Shown: positions 52,858-60,842, counted from the stretch's first letter. The stretch is 64,000 nucleotides of DNA from Candidatus Kapaibacterium sp. (GCA_938084565.1 CALKEU010000005.1:193715-257714), one strand, 5' to 3'. Program-made: numbers and translations. Notes: generated by a model not told the origin, from the sequence alone.

Positions 52858-52911
52858 CGAACTTCGGCACACGAGCACATATGGCGTGCTACACACGTGC
52901 GGCAGCACTGA

Positions 52912-52919
52912 TAATTTTG
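52912..52919 (+). promoter_or_regulatory. Putative -7 promoter box for rpsF-rplI
   Basis: TAATTTTG is an exact TAnnTTTG match on the plus strand, 59 bases before the rpsF ATG. It gives a leader that contains two candidate hairpins (52923-52948 and 52957-52968). Confidence 0.48.
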
Positions 52920-52922
52920 CAG

Positions 52923-52968
52923 TCCCCGTGACGCTCTCATGGAGGGGATGAACGAGTCGGTTAACCGG
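52923..52968 (+). promoter_or_regulatory. Two candidate hairpins in the rpsF leader
   Basis: TCCCC at 52923-52927 can pair with GGGGA at 52944-52948 around a 16-base loop. CGG TTAA CCG at 52958-52967 forms a short hairpin whose right arm includes the first two bases of the GGAG ribosome site (52967-52970). S6-S18 complexes bind leader hairpins of rpsF in many bacteria, so autoregulation is possible. The stems are short and no conservation could be tested. Confidence 0.25.
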
Positions 52969-52978
52969 AGAACAATTC

Positions 52979-53431
52979 ATGAGCAGCAGCATACCGTCGC
53001 GGCGGTTGTATGAGACGACCGTGATCATCAATGCGGCGCTGGAGGATGCCGATATTCGCGCCACCATCGATCGCTTCAAGGAGTACATTGAATCGCACGG
53101 CGGGGAGATCCTGCTCTTCTACGAGCTCGGCAAGCGCCGCTTAGCCTATCCGGTCAAGAAGCGCAACAACGGCTACTACGTGTACGCCGCCTATGAAGCA
53201 CATCCGACAGCGCTGCCATTACTGGAGCGGCTCTTCCTGCTGGAGGAAAATTTTCTGCGCCACTTGACACTGCAGATAGACCCGGAGATCCTGGCCTACC
53301 GGCGGCAGCATCCGCCGCAGAGTGGGCAACTGATCCCGGAGACTGTCAAGGCCGCGCCGGCTGAGGAAGAGCTTGAGGAGGTAGCCGAAGGCGAAGAAGC
53401 AAACGAGAGTGAAGAGGAAGAGGAAGTGTAA
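52979..53431 (+). CDS. rpsF: 30S ribosomal protein S6
   Basis: The 150-residue S6 binds 16S rRNA with S18 in the platform of the small subunit. Family blocks are RLYETTVIINAALED, GGEILLFYELGKRRLAYPVKK, GYYVYAAYEA and RHLTLQIDPEIL. An acidic tail of about 35 residues (EELEEVAEGEEANESEEEEEV) is longer than usual. The ATG at 52979 follows GGAG at 8 bases, where the leader hairpin may occlude part of the site. rplI begins 16 bases after the stop. The usual rpsR between rpsF and rplI is not there, and no ssb either. Confidence 0.96.
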   Translation: MSSSIPSRRLYETTVIINAALEDADIRATIDRFKEYIESHGGEILLFYELGKRRLAYPVKKRNNGYYVYAAYEAHPTALPLLERLFLLEENFLRHLTLQIDPEILAYRRQHPPQSGQLIPETVKAAPAEEELEEVAEGEEANESEEEEEV

Positions 53432-53447
53432 CGGATCGACGGCAGCC

Positions 53448-53897
53448 ATGAGGGTCATTCTGCGAAAGGACATCGAGACCTTGGGGCGAATGGGCGATAT
53501 TGTGGAGGTCAGCGATGGATATGCGCGCAACTATCTCATCCCACGAGGGCTGGCCTACTATGCGTCGGAGGCGGCGCTGCGGCGGCTCGAGGAGGAGAAG
53601 CGGCAATATCAGCGGCGGCTCGAGCGGGAGCGGCTCAGTGCCCAGGAGCTGGCCGAACGCTTGCGCGACGTTGTCGTTACCATCCCGATGCGCGTCGGGG
53701 AAGAGGGGCGCTTGTTCGGATCCGTTACCCCGCAGATGATTGCCGAGGAGCTGCAGCTGCTTGGCTTTACAGTAGATCGGCGGGCTATTCTCATCGACGA
53801 GCCAATTCGGTCGCTGGGGACCTTCGAAGTCAAGCTACGGCTGCACCCTGATGTTGTGGCAACAGTCAAGCTATGGGTTACCAGCGCTGAGGAGTAA
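53448..53897 (+). CDS. rplI: 50S ribosomal protein L9
   Basis: The 149-residue L9 binds 23S rRNA near the L1 stalk. The N-terminal domain has MRVILRKDIETLGRMGDIVE and GYARNYLIPRGLAYYAS. A long connecting helix (residues about 40-75) and a C-terminal domain follow, with GRLFGSVTPQMIAEELQ. Length and layout fit the family. The ATG at 53448 gives the normal N-terminus. It is 16 bases after rpsF and 2 bases before the GTG of the epimerase gene, so these three are one unit. Confidence 0.97.
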   Translation: MRVILRKDIETLGRMGDIVEVSDGYARNYLIPRGLAYYASEAALRRLEEEKRQYQRRLERERLSAQELAERLRDVVVTIPMRVGEEGRLFGSVTPQMIAEELQLLGFTVDRRAILIDEPIRSLGTFEVKLRLHPDVVATVKLWVTSAEE

Positions 53898-53899
53898 GC

Positions 53900-54829
53900 G
53901 TGGTCGGTGAGCAGGCGGCCGTACTCGTTGCGGGAGGGACGGGCTCTATTGGCCAGCGCTTGGTTCCAGAACTTGTGCGGCAGGGATACCGAGTTCGGCT
54001 CCTTGTGCGTGCGGTACAGAGAGCCCGGCAGCTCTTTCCTCATGGGGTTGAGCTCTATCGGTGGGACACACGGCAGACAATCCCTGGGGAGGCGCTGGCG
54101 GGGGTGTGGGGGGTTGTGAATCTGGTCGGGGTTCCCATTGCTCGGCGCTGGACGGCTGCATACCGGCGGGAGATTCTGCAGAGTCGGGTTGACGCAACGC
54201 GGGCGCTCGCGGAAGCGATCTGTCGCCTCCAGGATCCACGGCCAGCCGTCTTCCTCTCTGTCTCGGCTACGGGCTACTATGGCAATAAGGGTGAGGAGCT
54301 GTGTACGGAAGAGACCGCACCGGGGGAGGATTTTCTGGCGCAGGTATGTCAGCACTGGGAGGCAGCCGCACAGGAAGCAGCTCCGTGCACTCGTGTGGTT
54401 ATTCCGCGACTGGCAGCAGTATTGGACCGGCGGGCAGGGCTCCTTGCCCGCCTTTTGCCGACCTTTCGGAGCTTCCTCGGGGGAAGCATCGGTACGGGAC
54501 AACAGTGGGTGCCGTGGGTTCACTGGCACGATGTCGTGAGCTTCATGCTCTGGGCTCTCCAGAGCCCGACGGTGAAAGGTGTCTATAATCTCGCTGCCCC
54601 CGAGCCCGTTCGCTATCGGCAACTGTGTGAAGCACTGGGACGCCAGCTGCGGCGTCCCTGCTGGCTACGCATCCCCGTGTGGGCACTCCGTATCGCTTAC
54701 GGAGCATTAGCCGATGCCCTGTGTGCAAGTCAGCGCGTCGTTCCTCGGCGAGCCATAGCCGAAGGCTTCTCGTTTCGCTTTGCGAAGCTGCAGGAAGCTC
54801 TTCAATACGAACTTGCACAGGGGACGTGA
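53900..54829 (+). CDS. NAD-dependent epimerase/dehydratase of the TIGR01777 group
   Basis: A 309-residue SDR-fold protein. The dinucleotide site is VLVAGGTGSIGQRLVPELV, and the family motif region contains GVVNLVGVPIARRWTAAYR (N-x-x-G and RW). The catalytic-site part reads FLSVSATGYYGNKGEE with the conserved Ser and Tyr. GTGQQWVPWVHWHDVV, near the C-terminal domain, matches SDR39U1/YfcH proteins, whose physiological substrate is unknown. It begins at a GTG with AGGAG 5 bases before it, 2 bases after rplI. Why it follows ribosomal genes is unclear, though compact operons in this window are common. Confidence 0.88.
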   Translation: MVGEQAAVLVAGGTGSIGQRLVPELVRQGYRVRLLVRAVQRARQLFPHGVELYRWDTRQTIPGEALAGVWGVVNLVGVPIARRWTAAYRREILQSRVDATRALAEAICRLQDPRPAVFLSVSATGYYGNKGEELCTEETAPGEDFLAQVCQHWEAAAQEAAPCTRVVIPRLAAVLDRRAGLLARLLPTFRSFLGGSIGTGQQWVPWVHWHDVVSFMLWALQSPTVKGVYNLAAPEPVRYRQLCEALGRQLRRPCWLRIPVWALRIAYGALADALCASQRVVPRRAIAEGFSFRFAKLQEALQYELAQGT

Positions 54830-54889
54830 AATGCAGAGACCAAAGCCCGTTGTGATTCGTCAGAAGGGTCACCGTGCACGGTAGAAGCT

Positions 54890-55279
54890 ATGTTTCGGAC
54901 GATGCTCAAATCGAAGCTCCAGCGCCTGCGGGTCACTGGAGCCCATCTCCACTACGAAGGCAGCCTCGGACTCGATGAGGAGCTCATGGAGGCCGCCAGA
55001 TTGATGCCGTACGAGCAGGTGACAGTGCTCAACCTCAACAACGGGGAACGGCTCGAGACCTACGTCATTCCGGAATCCCGGGGCAGTGGGACAGTCTGTC
55101 TCAACGGACCGGCAGCACGCAAGGGGGTGGTCGGAGATGAGCTCATTGTGCTCTCCTATGTGCTCGTTCCTGATGCTGCAGTCGAACAGCATGTGCCAGT
55201 GGTCGTTTACGTAGACGCCCACAACCACCTCCTCCGGCAGGTGCCGTTGAGGCATGCGATCAGCCAGGCCCAAGGGTGA
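54890..55279 (+). CDS. panD: Aspartate 1-decarboxylase (pyruvoyl enzyme)
   Basis: The 129-residue proenzyme makes beta-alanine for pantothenate. It self-cleaves at Gly24-Ser25 to form the pyruvoyl cofactor, and the site is visible as YEGSLGLDEELM with Ser25. FRTMLKSKLQRLRVTGAHL opens the chain with the conserved Lys9, and YEQVTVLNLNNGERLETYVI and RKGVVGDELIVLSYV follow. The last base of its stop is shared with the next gene's ATG (TGATG), so they are coupled. The gene begins 60 bases after the epimerase gene. Other pantothenate genes are not in the window. Confidence 0.97.
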   Translation: MFRTMLKSKLQRLRVTGAHLHYEGSLGLDEELMEAARLMPYEQVTVLNLNNGERLETYVIPESRGSGTVCLNGPAARKGVVGDELIVLSYVLVPDAAVEQHVPVVVYVDAHNHLLRQVPLRHAISQAQG

Positions 55280-56043
55280 TGCACGCACTAGCAGCGGTAG
55301 TGCTGGCTGCGGGGAAGGGGAAGCGCATAGCGCATCCCACGATGCCTAAAGTATTGCTGCCACTGCAGGGACGCCCGCTGGTAGGATACGTGCTCGATGC
55401 TGTCTGCTCACTGCAGCCGGAGCGTCTCTTGGTTGTCGTGGGATTCCGCGGGGAACAGGTAGCCGCCTGGGTTCGAGAGAACTATCCACAGGCCGAGATC
55501 GTATGGCAGCGGGAGCAGCTCGGTACTGGGCATGCTGTCCTCCAGGCGGAACCTCTCTTGCGCGATTTTCCGGGGGATGTCCTCATCGTGACCGGTGATA
55601 CACCCCTTGTACGAGCTACAACACTGCGGGAATTCGTCGGCTGGCACCGCTGTGCAGGAGGTGTTCTGAGCGTCCTGAGCGCGTGGTGTCCGGAGCCGAC
55701 GGGCTATGGCCGCCTGCTACGGGATGAGCAGGGAGAGGTCGTGCGGATCGTTGAGGAAAGCGATGCAACACCGGCTGAGCGCCAGATCCGAGAAGTCAAT
55801 ACCGGTATTCTCCTTGCACAGGCTTCGGTACTGTTTGCCCTGTTGCCCCAGCTTTCGCGCCAGAATGCCCAACAGGAGTACTACGTGACCGATCTGCTCG
55901 CCCTCTGCCGGCAGCGCGGCTACCGTGTGGGGGCATGGTGTGCTCCTGACTGGGATGAGTTCCACGGGGTTAACACGTGGGAGGATCTGGAACGGGTAGA
56001 ACGCATACTGGAGCGGCTGTCAGTCAGTGCGGTAGGGAAGTGA
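55279..56043 (+). CDS. Nucleotidyltransferase, GlmU-type N-terminal domain only
   Basis: A 254-residue protein matching the uridylyltransferase half of GlmU: VVLAAGKGKRIAHPTMPKVL with the GKG and KVL motifs, EQLGTGHAVLQAEPLL with the base-binding GTGH, VTGDTPLV, VNTGILLAQ and YYVTDLLALCRQRG. The C-terminal left-handed helix (acetyltransferase) of GlmU is absent, as gpmA begins right after. It probably makes UDP-GlcNAc or another NDP-sugar; if it is the UDP-GlcNAc enzyme, acetylation must be done by another protein. The ATG at 55279 overlaps the panD stop; a GTG at 55276 is the alternative. The stop is 1 base before gpmA. Confidence 0.86.
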   Translation: MHALAAVVLAAGKGKRIAHPTMPKVLLPLQGRPLVGYVLDAVCSLQPERLLVVVGFRGEQVAAWVRENYPQAEIVWQREQLGTGHAVLQAEPLLRDFPGDVLIVTGDTPLVRATTLREFVGWHRCAGGVLSVLSAWCPEPTGYGRLLRDEQGEVVRIVEESDATPAERQIREVNTGILLAQASVLFALLPQLSRQNAQQEYYVTDLLALCRQRGYRVGAWCAPDWDEFHGVNTWEDLERVERILERLSVSAVGK

Positions 56044-56044
56044 C

Positions 56045-56686
56045 ATGCCGGTGCTTGTTCTGCTGCGCCATGGGGAGTCGGAGTGGAATCGGGAGAATCG
56101 CTTTACCGGCTGGGTCGATGTCGATCTCTCTGAGCGTGGTCGGGAGGAGGCATATCAGGCCGGGATGCTCCTGCGCACAGTGCCGATTGATTGTATCTTT
56201 ACCTCTGCATTGCGTCGTGCATGGCGCACGGCTGAGATTGTGCGTGAGGTCATTGGACGTCCGGAGCTTCCTCTCGAGCGGGCGGAAGCGCTCAATGAGC
56301 GTCACTACGGGGAGCTGCAAGGGCTGAACAAGGACGAGGTTCGGCAGCACTATGGCGAGGAGCAGTTTCGCCGCTGGCGCCGAAGTTATGATGTCGCACC
56401 GCCAGGCGGGGAATCCCTGGCCGATACGCGGCAACGTGTTGTCGCCTACTACCGCCAACGGATTGTGCCCGAGCTCCTGCAAGGGAAGAACGTGCTCATT
56501 GTCGCTCATGGCAACTCGCTGCGTGCTCTCCTGATGGAGCTCGAAGGGATCCCGCCGGAGGAGATCCCGCAGGTAGAAGTGCCAACGGGCGTTCCCTATC
56601 TCTACGAGCTGGAGCCGGGAACCTTGGCGGTGCGCAGGCGCCAGATTCTGCAATCGGTTCCAATTGAAGCAACAGCAGGCACATGA
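56045..56686 (+). CDS. gpmA: 2,3-bisphosphoglycerate-dependent phosphoglycerate mutase
   Basis: The 213-residue glycolytic enzyme interconverts 3- and 2-phosphoglycerate through a phosphohistidine. The catalytic His9 lies in LVLLRHGESEWNRENRFTGW, followed by SALRRAWRTAEIV, LNERHYGELQGLNKDEV and the second His in VLIVAHGNSLRALLMELEG. Length is slightly short of the 230-250 residues of most members but all motifs are there. The start is 1 base after the nucleotidyltransferase stop and the end overlaps the TldD-like gene by 4 bases (ATGA). All these suggest one long operon from rpsF or panD onwards. Confidence 0.95.
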   Translation: MPVLVLLRHGESEWNRENRFTGWVDVDLSERGREEAYQAGMLLRTVPIDCIFTSALRRAWRTAEIVREVIGRPELPLERAEALNERHYGELQGLNKDEVRQHYGEEQFRRWRRSYDVAPPGGESLADTRQRVVAYYRQRIVPELLQGKNVLIVAHGNSLRALLMELEGIPPEEIPQVEVPTGVPYLYELEPGTLAVRRRQILQSVPIEATAGT

Positions 56687-58347
56687 GAGTTTGCGTGGGC
56701 GTAGGGCTCCTCTGTCTCCTCGGAGGAGTAACGGCATCTGCTTCTCTGCTGCAGATACTGCGGAGGGAAATGGAGCGAAACGCAGCGGTGCTGCGTCAGC
56801 AATCGCAGCCGGCTTACTTTATCGCCTATGCGGTGACCGATTTGCACGTGGTCACATTGGAGGCGCAGGCGGGACGTCTACGGCGCAACCTTCAGCAGCG
56901 TTCCCGCTGGCTCGACGTAGACCTGCGAGTGGGAAGCTATGAGCTTGACAATACGCGGCCGCTTCAGGAAGCCAGTATTGGGGAGCCTTCGTCCCCGATA
57001 CAGCTGCCCATCAGTGAGGATGAACAAGCGCTTCGGCATCTCCTCTGGCAGGCAACAATGGAGGCCTACGAGCGGGCAAGCCGGGAGTATGCAAAGGTCT
57101 TGGCGGCTCAGGCTGTGCGTGTGCAGGAGTCTGACAATCTTCCGGACTTCTCTCGGGAGCGGCCGCAGCGAGCGCAGTCCGTGCGTGCTCATCCGGTGGT
57201 GGATACTGCCGGCTGGGCAGCTCGGCTTCGGCAACTGTCGGCTCTCTTTGTGGCGTATCCCTGGATTTACGTCCATCGGGTGAGTCTGCAGGTCACCTCT
57301 GCCCAGAAGTTCCTGGTTACAACTGAGGGAACCGAGCTTGCCTGGTCGGAGCAACAGGTGTTTCTAAACGTTGCGGCGCAGACCCGTGCAGACGATGGCA
57401 TGGAGCTTCCTCTGTATCGGAGTTACTTCGCCTTCGAGCTTCGGGAGTTGCCCCCTGTAGAGCAGCTTCGGCAGGATATCCTGCGCATGATAGCGCTGCT
57501 CGATAGCTTGCGGCGGGCACCCGTTCTGGAGACATACACTGGCCCTGCATTGCTCAGCGGGGAGGCTGCTAGTGTTTTCTTCCACGAGATCCTCGGACAT
57601 CGTCTAGAGGGGCACCGTCAGCGGGATCCACAGTCGGCGCAGATGCTCCGCGATCTGTTGCAGAAGCCCATTCTACCGCCATTTCTGGACGTGGTCTTCG
57701 ACCCCACCCAGCGCTATCGTGAGGGGAAGCCGTTGGCGGGAAGTTATGCTTACGACGACGAAGGGGTGCCGGGACAGCGCGTGGTGGCCGTCGAGCAGGG
57801 TGTGCTGCGGAATTTCCTCCTGAGTCGTATGCCGATTGCTGGATTTGCGCATTCCAATGGACATGGGCGACGGCAGCCAGGGATGCGGGTGGTGGCACGA
57901 CAGTCGAATCTACTCGTCTTTGCCCGCTCTGTGGTCTCACCGGCTGAGTTGCGGCAGCGGCTGCTCGAGGAGTGCCGTCGGCAGGGAAAGGAGTTCGGGC
58001 TCCTCTTCGACATCGTCGAAGGAGGCTTTACGTTTACGGCGCGGACAATCCCGAATGCGTTCAACGTCATGCCGCTGGTGGTCTACAAAGTCTACGTCGA
58101 TGGACGTCCAGACGAGCTCGTCCGCGGGGTGGATCTGATCGGAACCCCGCTGACGACATTTGCTCACATCGTGGCAGCGGGCTCGGATGTAGGGGTTTTC
58201 AACGGCATCTGCGGAGCCGAATCGGGCAATCTTCCCGTCTCGGCTAGTTCTCCGAGTCTGCTAGTCAGCCGAATTGAGGTGCAGAAGAAGGCCAAGTCTG
58301 ACGAACGGCTGCCGGTGTTACCCCCGCCGTTTGTACAAGCCGAGTGA
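56683..58347 (+). CDS. Exported TldD-type metalloprotease
   Basis: A 554-residue protein with a signal-like N-terminus (GVGLLCLLGGVTASA). It has the TldD/PmbA domain order and the zinc site HEILGHRLEG at residues 301-310 (His301, Glu302, His306), matching the HExxxH of TldD. A candidate third ligand is Cys510 in NGICGAESGNLP, the place of the TldD cysteine. Well-known TldD/TldE pairs are cytoplasmic and process peptides such as microcin B17; this one appears to be exported. It overlaps gpmA by 4 bases and precedes a related gene that lacks the metal site. Substrate is unknown. The ATG at 56683 gives the signal peptide. Confidence 0.86.
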   Translation: MRVCVGVGLLCLLGGVTASASLLQILRREMERNAAVLRQQSQPAYFIAYAVTDLHVVTLEAQAGRLRRNLQQRSRWLDVDLRVGSYELDNTRPLQEASIGEPSSPIQLPISEDEQALRHLLWQATMEAYERASREYAKVLAAQAVRVQESDNLPDFSRERPQRAQSVRAHPVVDTAGWAARLRQLSALFVAYPWIYVHRVSLQVTSAQKFLVTTEGTELAWSEQQVFLNVAAQTRADDGMELPLYRSYFAFELRELPPVEQLRQDILRMIALLDSLRRAPVLETYTGPALLSGEAASVFFHEILGHRLEGHRQRDPQSAQMLRDLLQKPILPPFLDVVFDPTQRYREGKPLAGSYAYDDEGVPGQRVVAVEQGVLRNFLLSRMPIAGFAHSNGHGRRQPGMRVVARQSNLLVFARSVVSPAELRQRLLEECRRQGKEFGLLFDIVEGGFTFTARTIPNAFNVMPLVVYKVYVDGRPDELVRGVDLIGTPLTTFAHIVAAGSDVGVFNGICGAESGNLPVSASSPSLLVSRIEVQKKAKSDERLPVLPPPFVQAE

Positions 58348-58355
58348 GGCTCCTC

Positions 58356-60110
58356 ATGCGTTGGTGCGTCTTTGGGATAGCCGTTGGGACTTTCTGCTCT
58401 GCGCAGGTCTGGTCTCCGCCACCTACGGAGATGGTCTTCCAAGCCATGCAGCAGGAGCTGCAACGGGCTTTACAGGGGCTACGCCTTGAAGGAGCCCCAG
58501 CCCCGTACTACATCGAGTATCGCCTCCAGTACCGTTCGGCTCTTGTGGCCCGGGCAGTCCTAGGGGAGCTGATCGAGCTGACGGAACATCCCCAAGTGAC
58601 GCTGACTGTCGGTGTGCGGATTGGCACGCCGGAGATGGACAACACAAATGTAGCCACGGGGTCTTTCTTGCTGTTCGGCGGGATGAGCTCTCGGGAAACA
58701 TACCGGCAGCGTTCTCTGCCGGTGGAGCTCAGCGATACCCTGCTCAGACGGGAGCTGTGGCTTGCCACAGACGCTGCATACAAAGATGCTGTCGAACAGT
58801 ATGGGCAGAAGCTCAATCTAGTGCGGGCACGCATGCGCCGTGATACAACGCCAGATTTCCAGCTCCTGAGCCCAGCCGTTCTTGCTGATACGGTCGCTGT
58901 GCCACGCTTTCCCCGAGTATATGCTGAGCGGCTCTGCCGGGAGCTCTCCGCTCTCTTCCGGCAGTACCCCGAGTTTACAGCTTCGGCGGTGGGCTTTGAG
59001 TACTTGCCGCTGCAGACCTGGTATATCAATACGGAGGGGCGTCGGGCGGTGAAGACGGAGCTCTTCACGGGGGTAGAAGTGGTGGCCTTTACGCAAGGGC
59101 TCGATGGGACCCCGCTGGCCGATTATTACTCTGTCTACGTTCGGACGCCGGCGGAGCTTCCGCCTCTGGATTCGCTCAAACGGGCCGTCGTAGCGCTGGC
59201 AGAACGGCTACGCCAGCAACAGGCTGCCTCGGCCTTGGAGGAAACCTACGTTGGCCCTGTTCTCTTCGAAGGGCGGGCGGCAGGGGAGCTCATTGCACAG
59301 CTACTTGTCCCTCAGCTGGTAGTATCGCGAGAGCCGTTGGCCGACCGGCCCTTCTTTACGCTGCGGAGCCAAGGGCTGGTACGTCGGTTAGGGACTCGGA
59401 TTCTGCCGGAATTTCTCACACTCCGCGCCGCTCCGTGCCAGCGCTTCTTTGAGTCAACCTCCCTGGTAGGATCTTACTGCGTCGATGACGAAGGGATGCC
59501 AGCGGAAACGGTGACCGTTGTCGAGCGTGGAGTACTCCGACAGCTGCTCTCGACGCGAGTTCCAACACGCTGGACAGCTGGCTCCAATGGACACAATCGG
59601 GCTGGTGCCCCAATGGCTGGCGTGCTAGAATTTCTGCCCGATACGGCCTCCGATGTTGTCGAGCGTGCCCGGCTCCGTCAAAGGCTGCTACAGATCCTCC
59701 AGCAGCGGGGCCTTCCGTATGCCCTGATTGTACGGAGCGTGATGAACCTCAATATCCTGCAGACTATCCTGGCCCGCACGACGCTGGGGAAGTATCCTCC
59801 CTTTGTCCGTGAGGGAACCCTCCCGCTTCTGGCCGTCTACCGTCTCTTTCCCGATGGGCGTGAGGAGTTGCTCCAACCCTGCGATGCTGTGGGGCTAACC
59901 GTACGATCGTTGCGGGACATTATGGCTATCTCCCGAGAGCGGCTAGCGTACAACTACTTAGCGCCGGCTGCGCGTCCTGGAAGCGAGCTGCCCTACTTGC
60001 CCGTCAGCCTCATCGTTCCCGACATGGTGGTCGATGAGGTCGAAGTGCGCCCTCGAGAGGGGGATGTCCCGCAGAGACCTCTTGTGCCTCCGCCGTTCTT
60101 CCAGCAGTAG
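58356..60110 (+). CDS. Exported TldE/PmbA-like partner with lost metal site
   Basis: A 584-residue relative of the preceding protein, also with an N-terminal signal (VFGIAVGTFCSA). Shared landmarks are GTPEMDNTN, YVGPVLFEGRAAGEL, SYCVDDEGMP, VVERGVLRQLLSTR, and SNGHNRAG, but the metal motif HEILGH is replaced by AQLLVP at the same spot, and no equivalent of Cys510 is seen. That agrees with the known TldD/TldE heterodimer, in which TldE lacks the site. The ATG at 58356 follows GAGG at 6 bases; the GTG at 58344 overlaps the upstream stop but has no ribosome site. Both proteins end in Pro-rich PLVPPPFF or PVLPPPFV tails, an unusual shared feature. Confidence 0.85.
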   Translation: MRWCVFGIAVGTFCSAQVWSPPPTEMVFQAMQQELQRALQGLRLEGAPAPYYIEYRLQYRSALVARAVLGELIELTEHPQVTLTVGVRIGTPEMDNTNVATGSFLLFGGMSSRETYRQRSLPVELSDTLLRRELWLATDAAYKDAVEQYGQKLNLVRARMRRDTTPDFQLLSPAVLADTVAVPRFPRVYAERLCRELSALFRQYPEFTASAVGFEYLPLQTWYINTEGRRAVKTELFTGVEVVAFTQGLDGTPLADYYSVYVRTPAELPPLDSLKRAVVALAERLRQQQAASALEETYVGPVLFEGRAAGELIAQLLVPQLVVSREPLADRPFFTLRSQGLVRRLGTRILPEFLTLRAAPCQRFFESTSLVGSYCVDDEGMPAETVTVVERGVLRQLLSTRVPTRWTAGSNGHNRAGAPMAGVLEFLPDTASDVVERARLRQRLLQILQQRGLPYALIVRSVMNLNILQTILARTTLGKYPPFVREGTLPLLAVYRLFPDGREELLQPCDAVGLTVRSLRDIMAISRERLAYNYLAPAARPGSELPYLPVSLIVPDMVVDEVEVRPREGDVPQRPLVPPPFFQQ

Positions 60111-60153
60111 GGGCTCCTACAGCACTTGTGCCCTGCGTCTGTCAGGCTCCCCG

Positions 60154-60161
60154 TAATTTTG
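60154..60161 (+). promoter_or_regulatory. Putative -7 promoter box for tRNA-Cys and efp
   Basis: TAATTTTG is an exact TAnnTTTG match 15 bases before the mature tRNA start, a spacing that fits a tRNA promoter. No -33 TTTG is visible at 20 bases. It may also serve efp, which starts 25 bases after the tRNA. Confidence 0.5.
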
Positions 60162-60176
60162 CCATTGGTCCGGCTC

Positions 60177-60247
60177 GGTCCCGTAGCCTAGTGGCCAGGC
60201 AGAGGTCTGCAAAACCTCGTACGGCGGTTCGAATCCGCCCGGGACCT
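60177..60247 (+). tRNA. tRNA-Cys (GCA)
   Basis: A 71-base cloverleaf. Acceptor GGTCCCG (60177-60183) pairs with CGGGACC (60240-60246). The D arm is GCCT with AGGC, and the anticodon arm is GAGGT/ACCTC with loop CTGCAAA and anticodon GCA. The T arm is GGCGG/CCGCC with loop TTCGAAT. The discriminator base is T, as expected for cysteine tRNA. The CCA end is not encoded (the next bases are CGC). No other tRNA lies nearby. Confidence 0.96.
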
Positions 60248-60272
60248 CGCGGAGAAGGTGTCCGAGGGAGAG

Positions 60273-60842
60273 ATGATTGGGACAACGTCGGATCTGCGTG
60301 TCGGGGCTGTGGTCAAGTACGAGGGCGAACTCTACGTTGTATTGGAGGTTGAGCATCGTACGCCTGGGAATAAACCGGGGTTTTACCAGGTGAAGATGCG
60401 CCATCTGACCACAGGGCGCTTGCTGGAGAACAAATTCTTGTCCGGCACCCCCATTGAATTTGCCCGCCTGGAGCGACGCCCCCATCAGTACCTCTACCGT
60501 GATGGGGAAGCGTTTGTGTTCATGGATTTGGAGAGCTACGAGCAATTGCCCATCGACGAACGGACCGTTGGCGAAAGCGCTCGTTTTCTGGCCGAGGGGC
60601 AGACGGCCGATCTTGTCTTTTACGAAGACCATGTTGTCATGGTTGAGCTGCCCCCGCATGTTAATCTGCGCGTTATACGGACCGAGCCGGCCGTGCGGGG
60701 CAATACGGTGACCACAGCACTCAAACCGGCAGTACTCGAGACTGGTGCAACCGTGCAGGTACCGTTGTTCATCGACGAAGGGGATATCGTCCGGATCGAT
60801 ACACGGACGGGCGAGTACGTCGAGCGCGTTAAGGAAGCGTAA
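60273..60842 (+). CDS. efp: Elongation factor P
   Basis: The 189-residue EF-P relieves ribosome stalling at consecutive prolines. The N-terminal KOW-like domain has [19 protein letters not shown] and the loop PGNKPGF; domains II and III follow ([20 protein letters not shown], then [20 protein letters not shown] and [18 protein letters not shown]). The loop residue aligned with the modified Lys34 of E. coli (PGKGQAF) is Asn33, with Lys34 the next residue, so the modification type is open. The ATG at 60273 follows GAGGGAGAG; the GTG at 60258 is an alternative. It starts 25 bases after tRNA-Cys and may be co-transcribed with it. accB follows 23 bases downstream. Confidence 0.96.
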   Translation: MIGTTSDLRVGAVVKYEGELYVVLEVEHRTPGNKPGFYQVKMRHLTTGRLLENKFLSGTPIEFARLERRPHQYLYRDGEAFVFMDLESYEQLPIDERTVGESARFLAEGQTADLVFYEDHVVMVELPPHVNLRVIRTEPAVRGNTVTTALKPAVLETGATVQVPLFIDEGDIVRIDTRTGEYVERVKEA

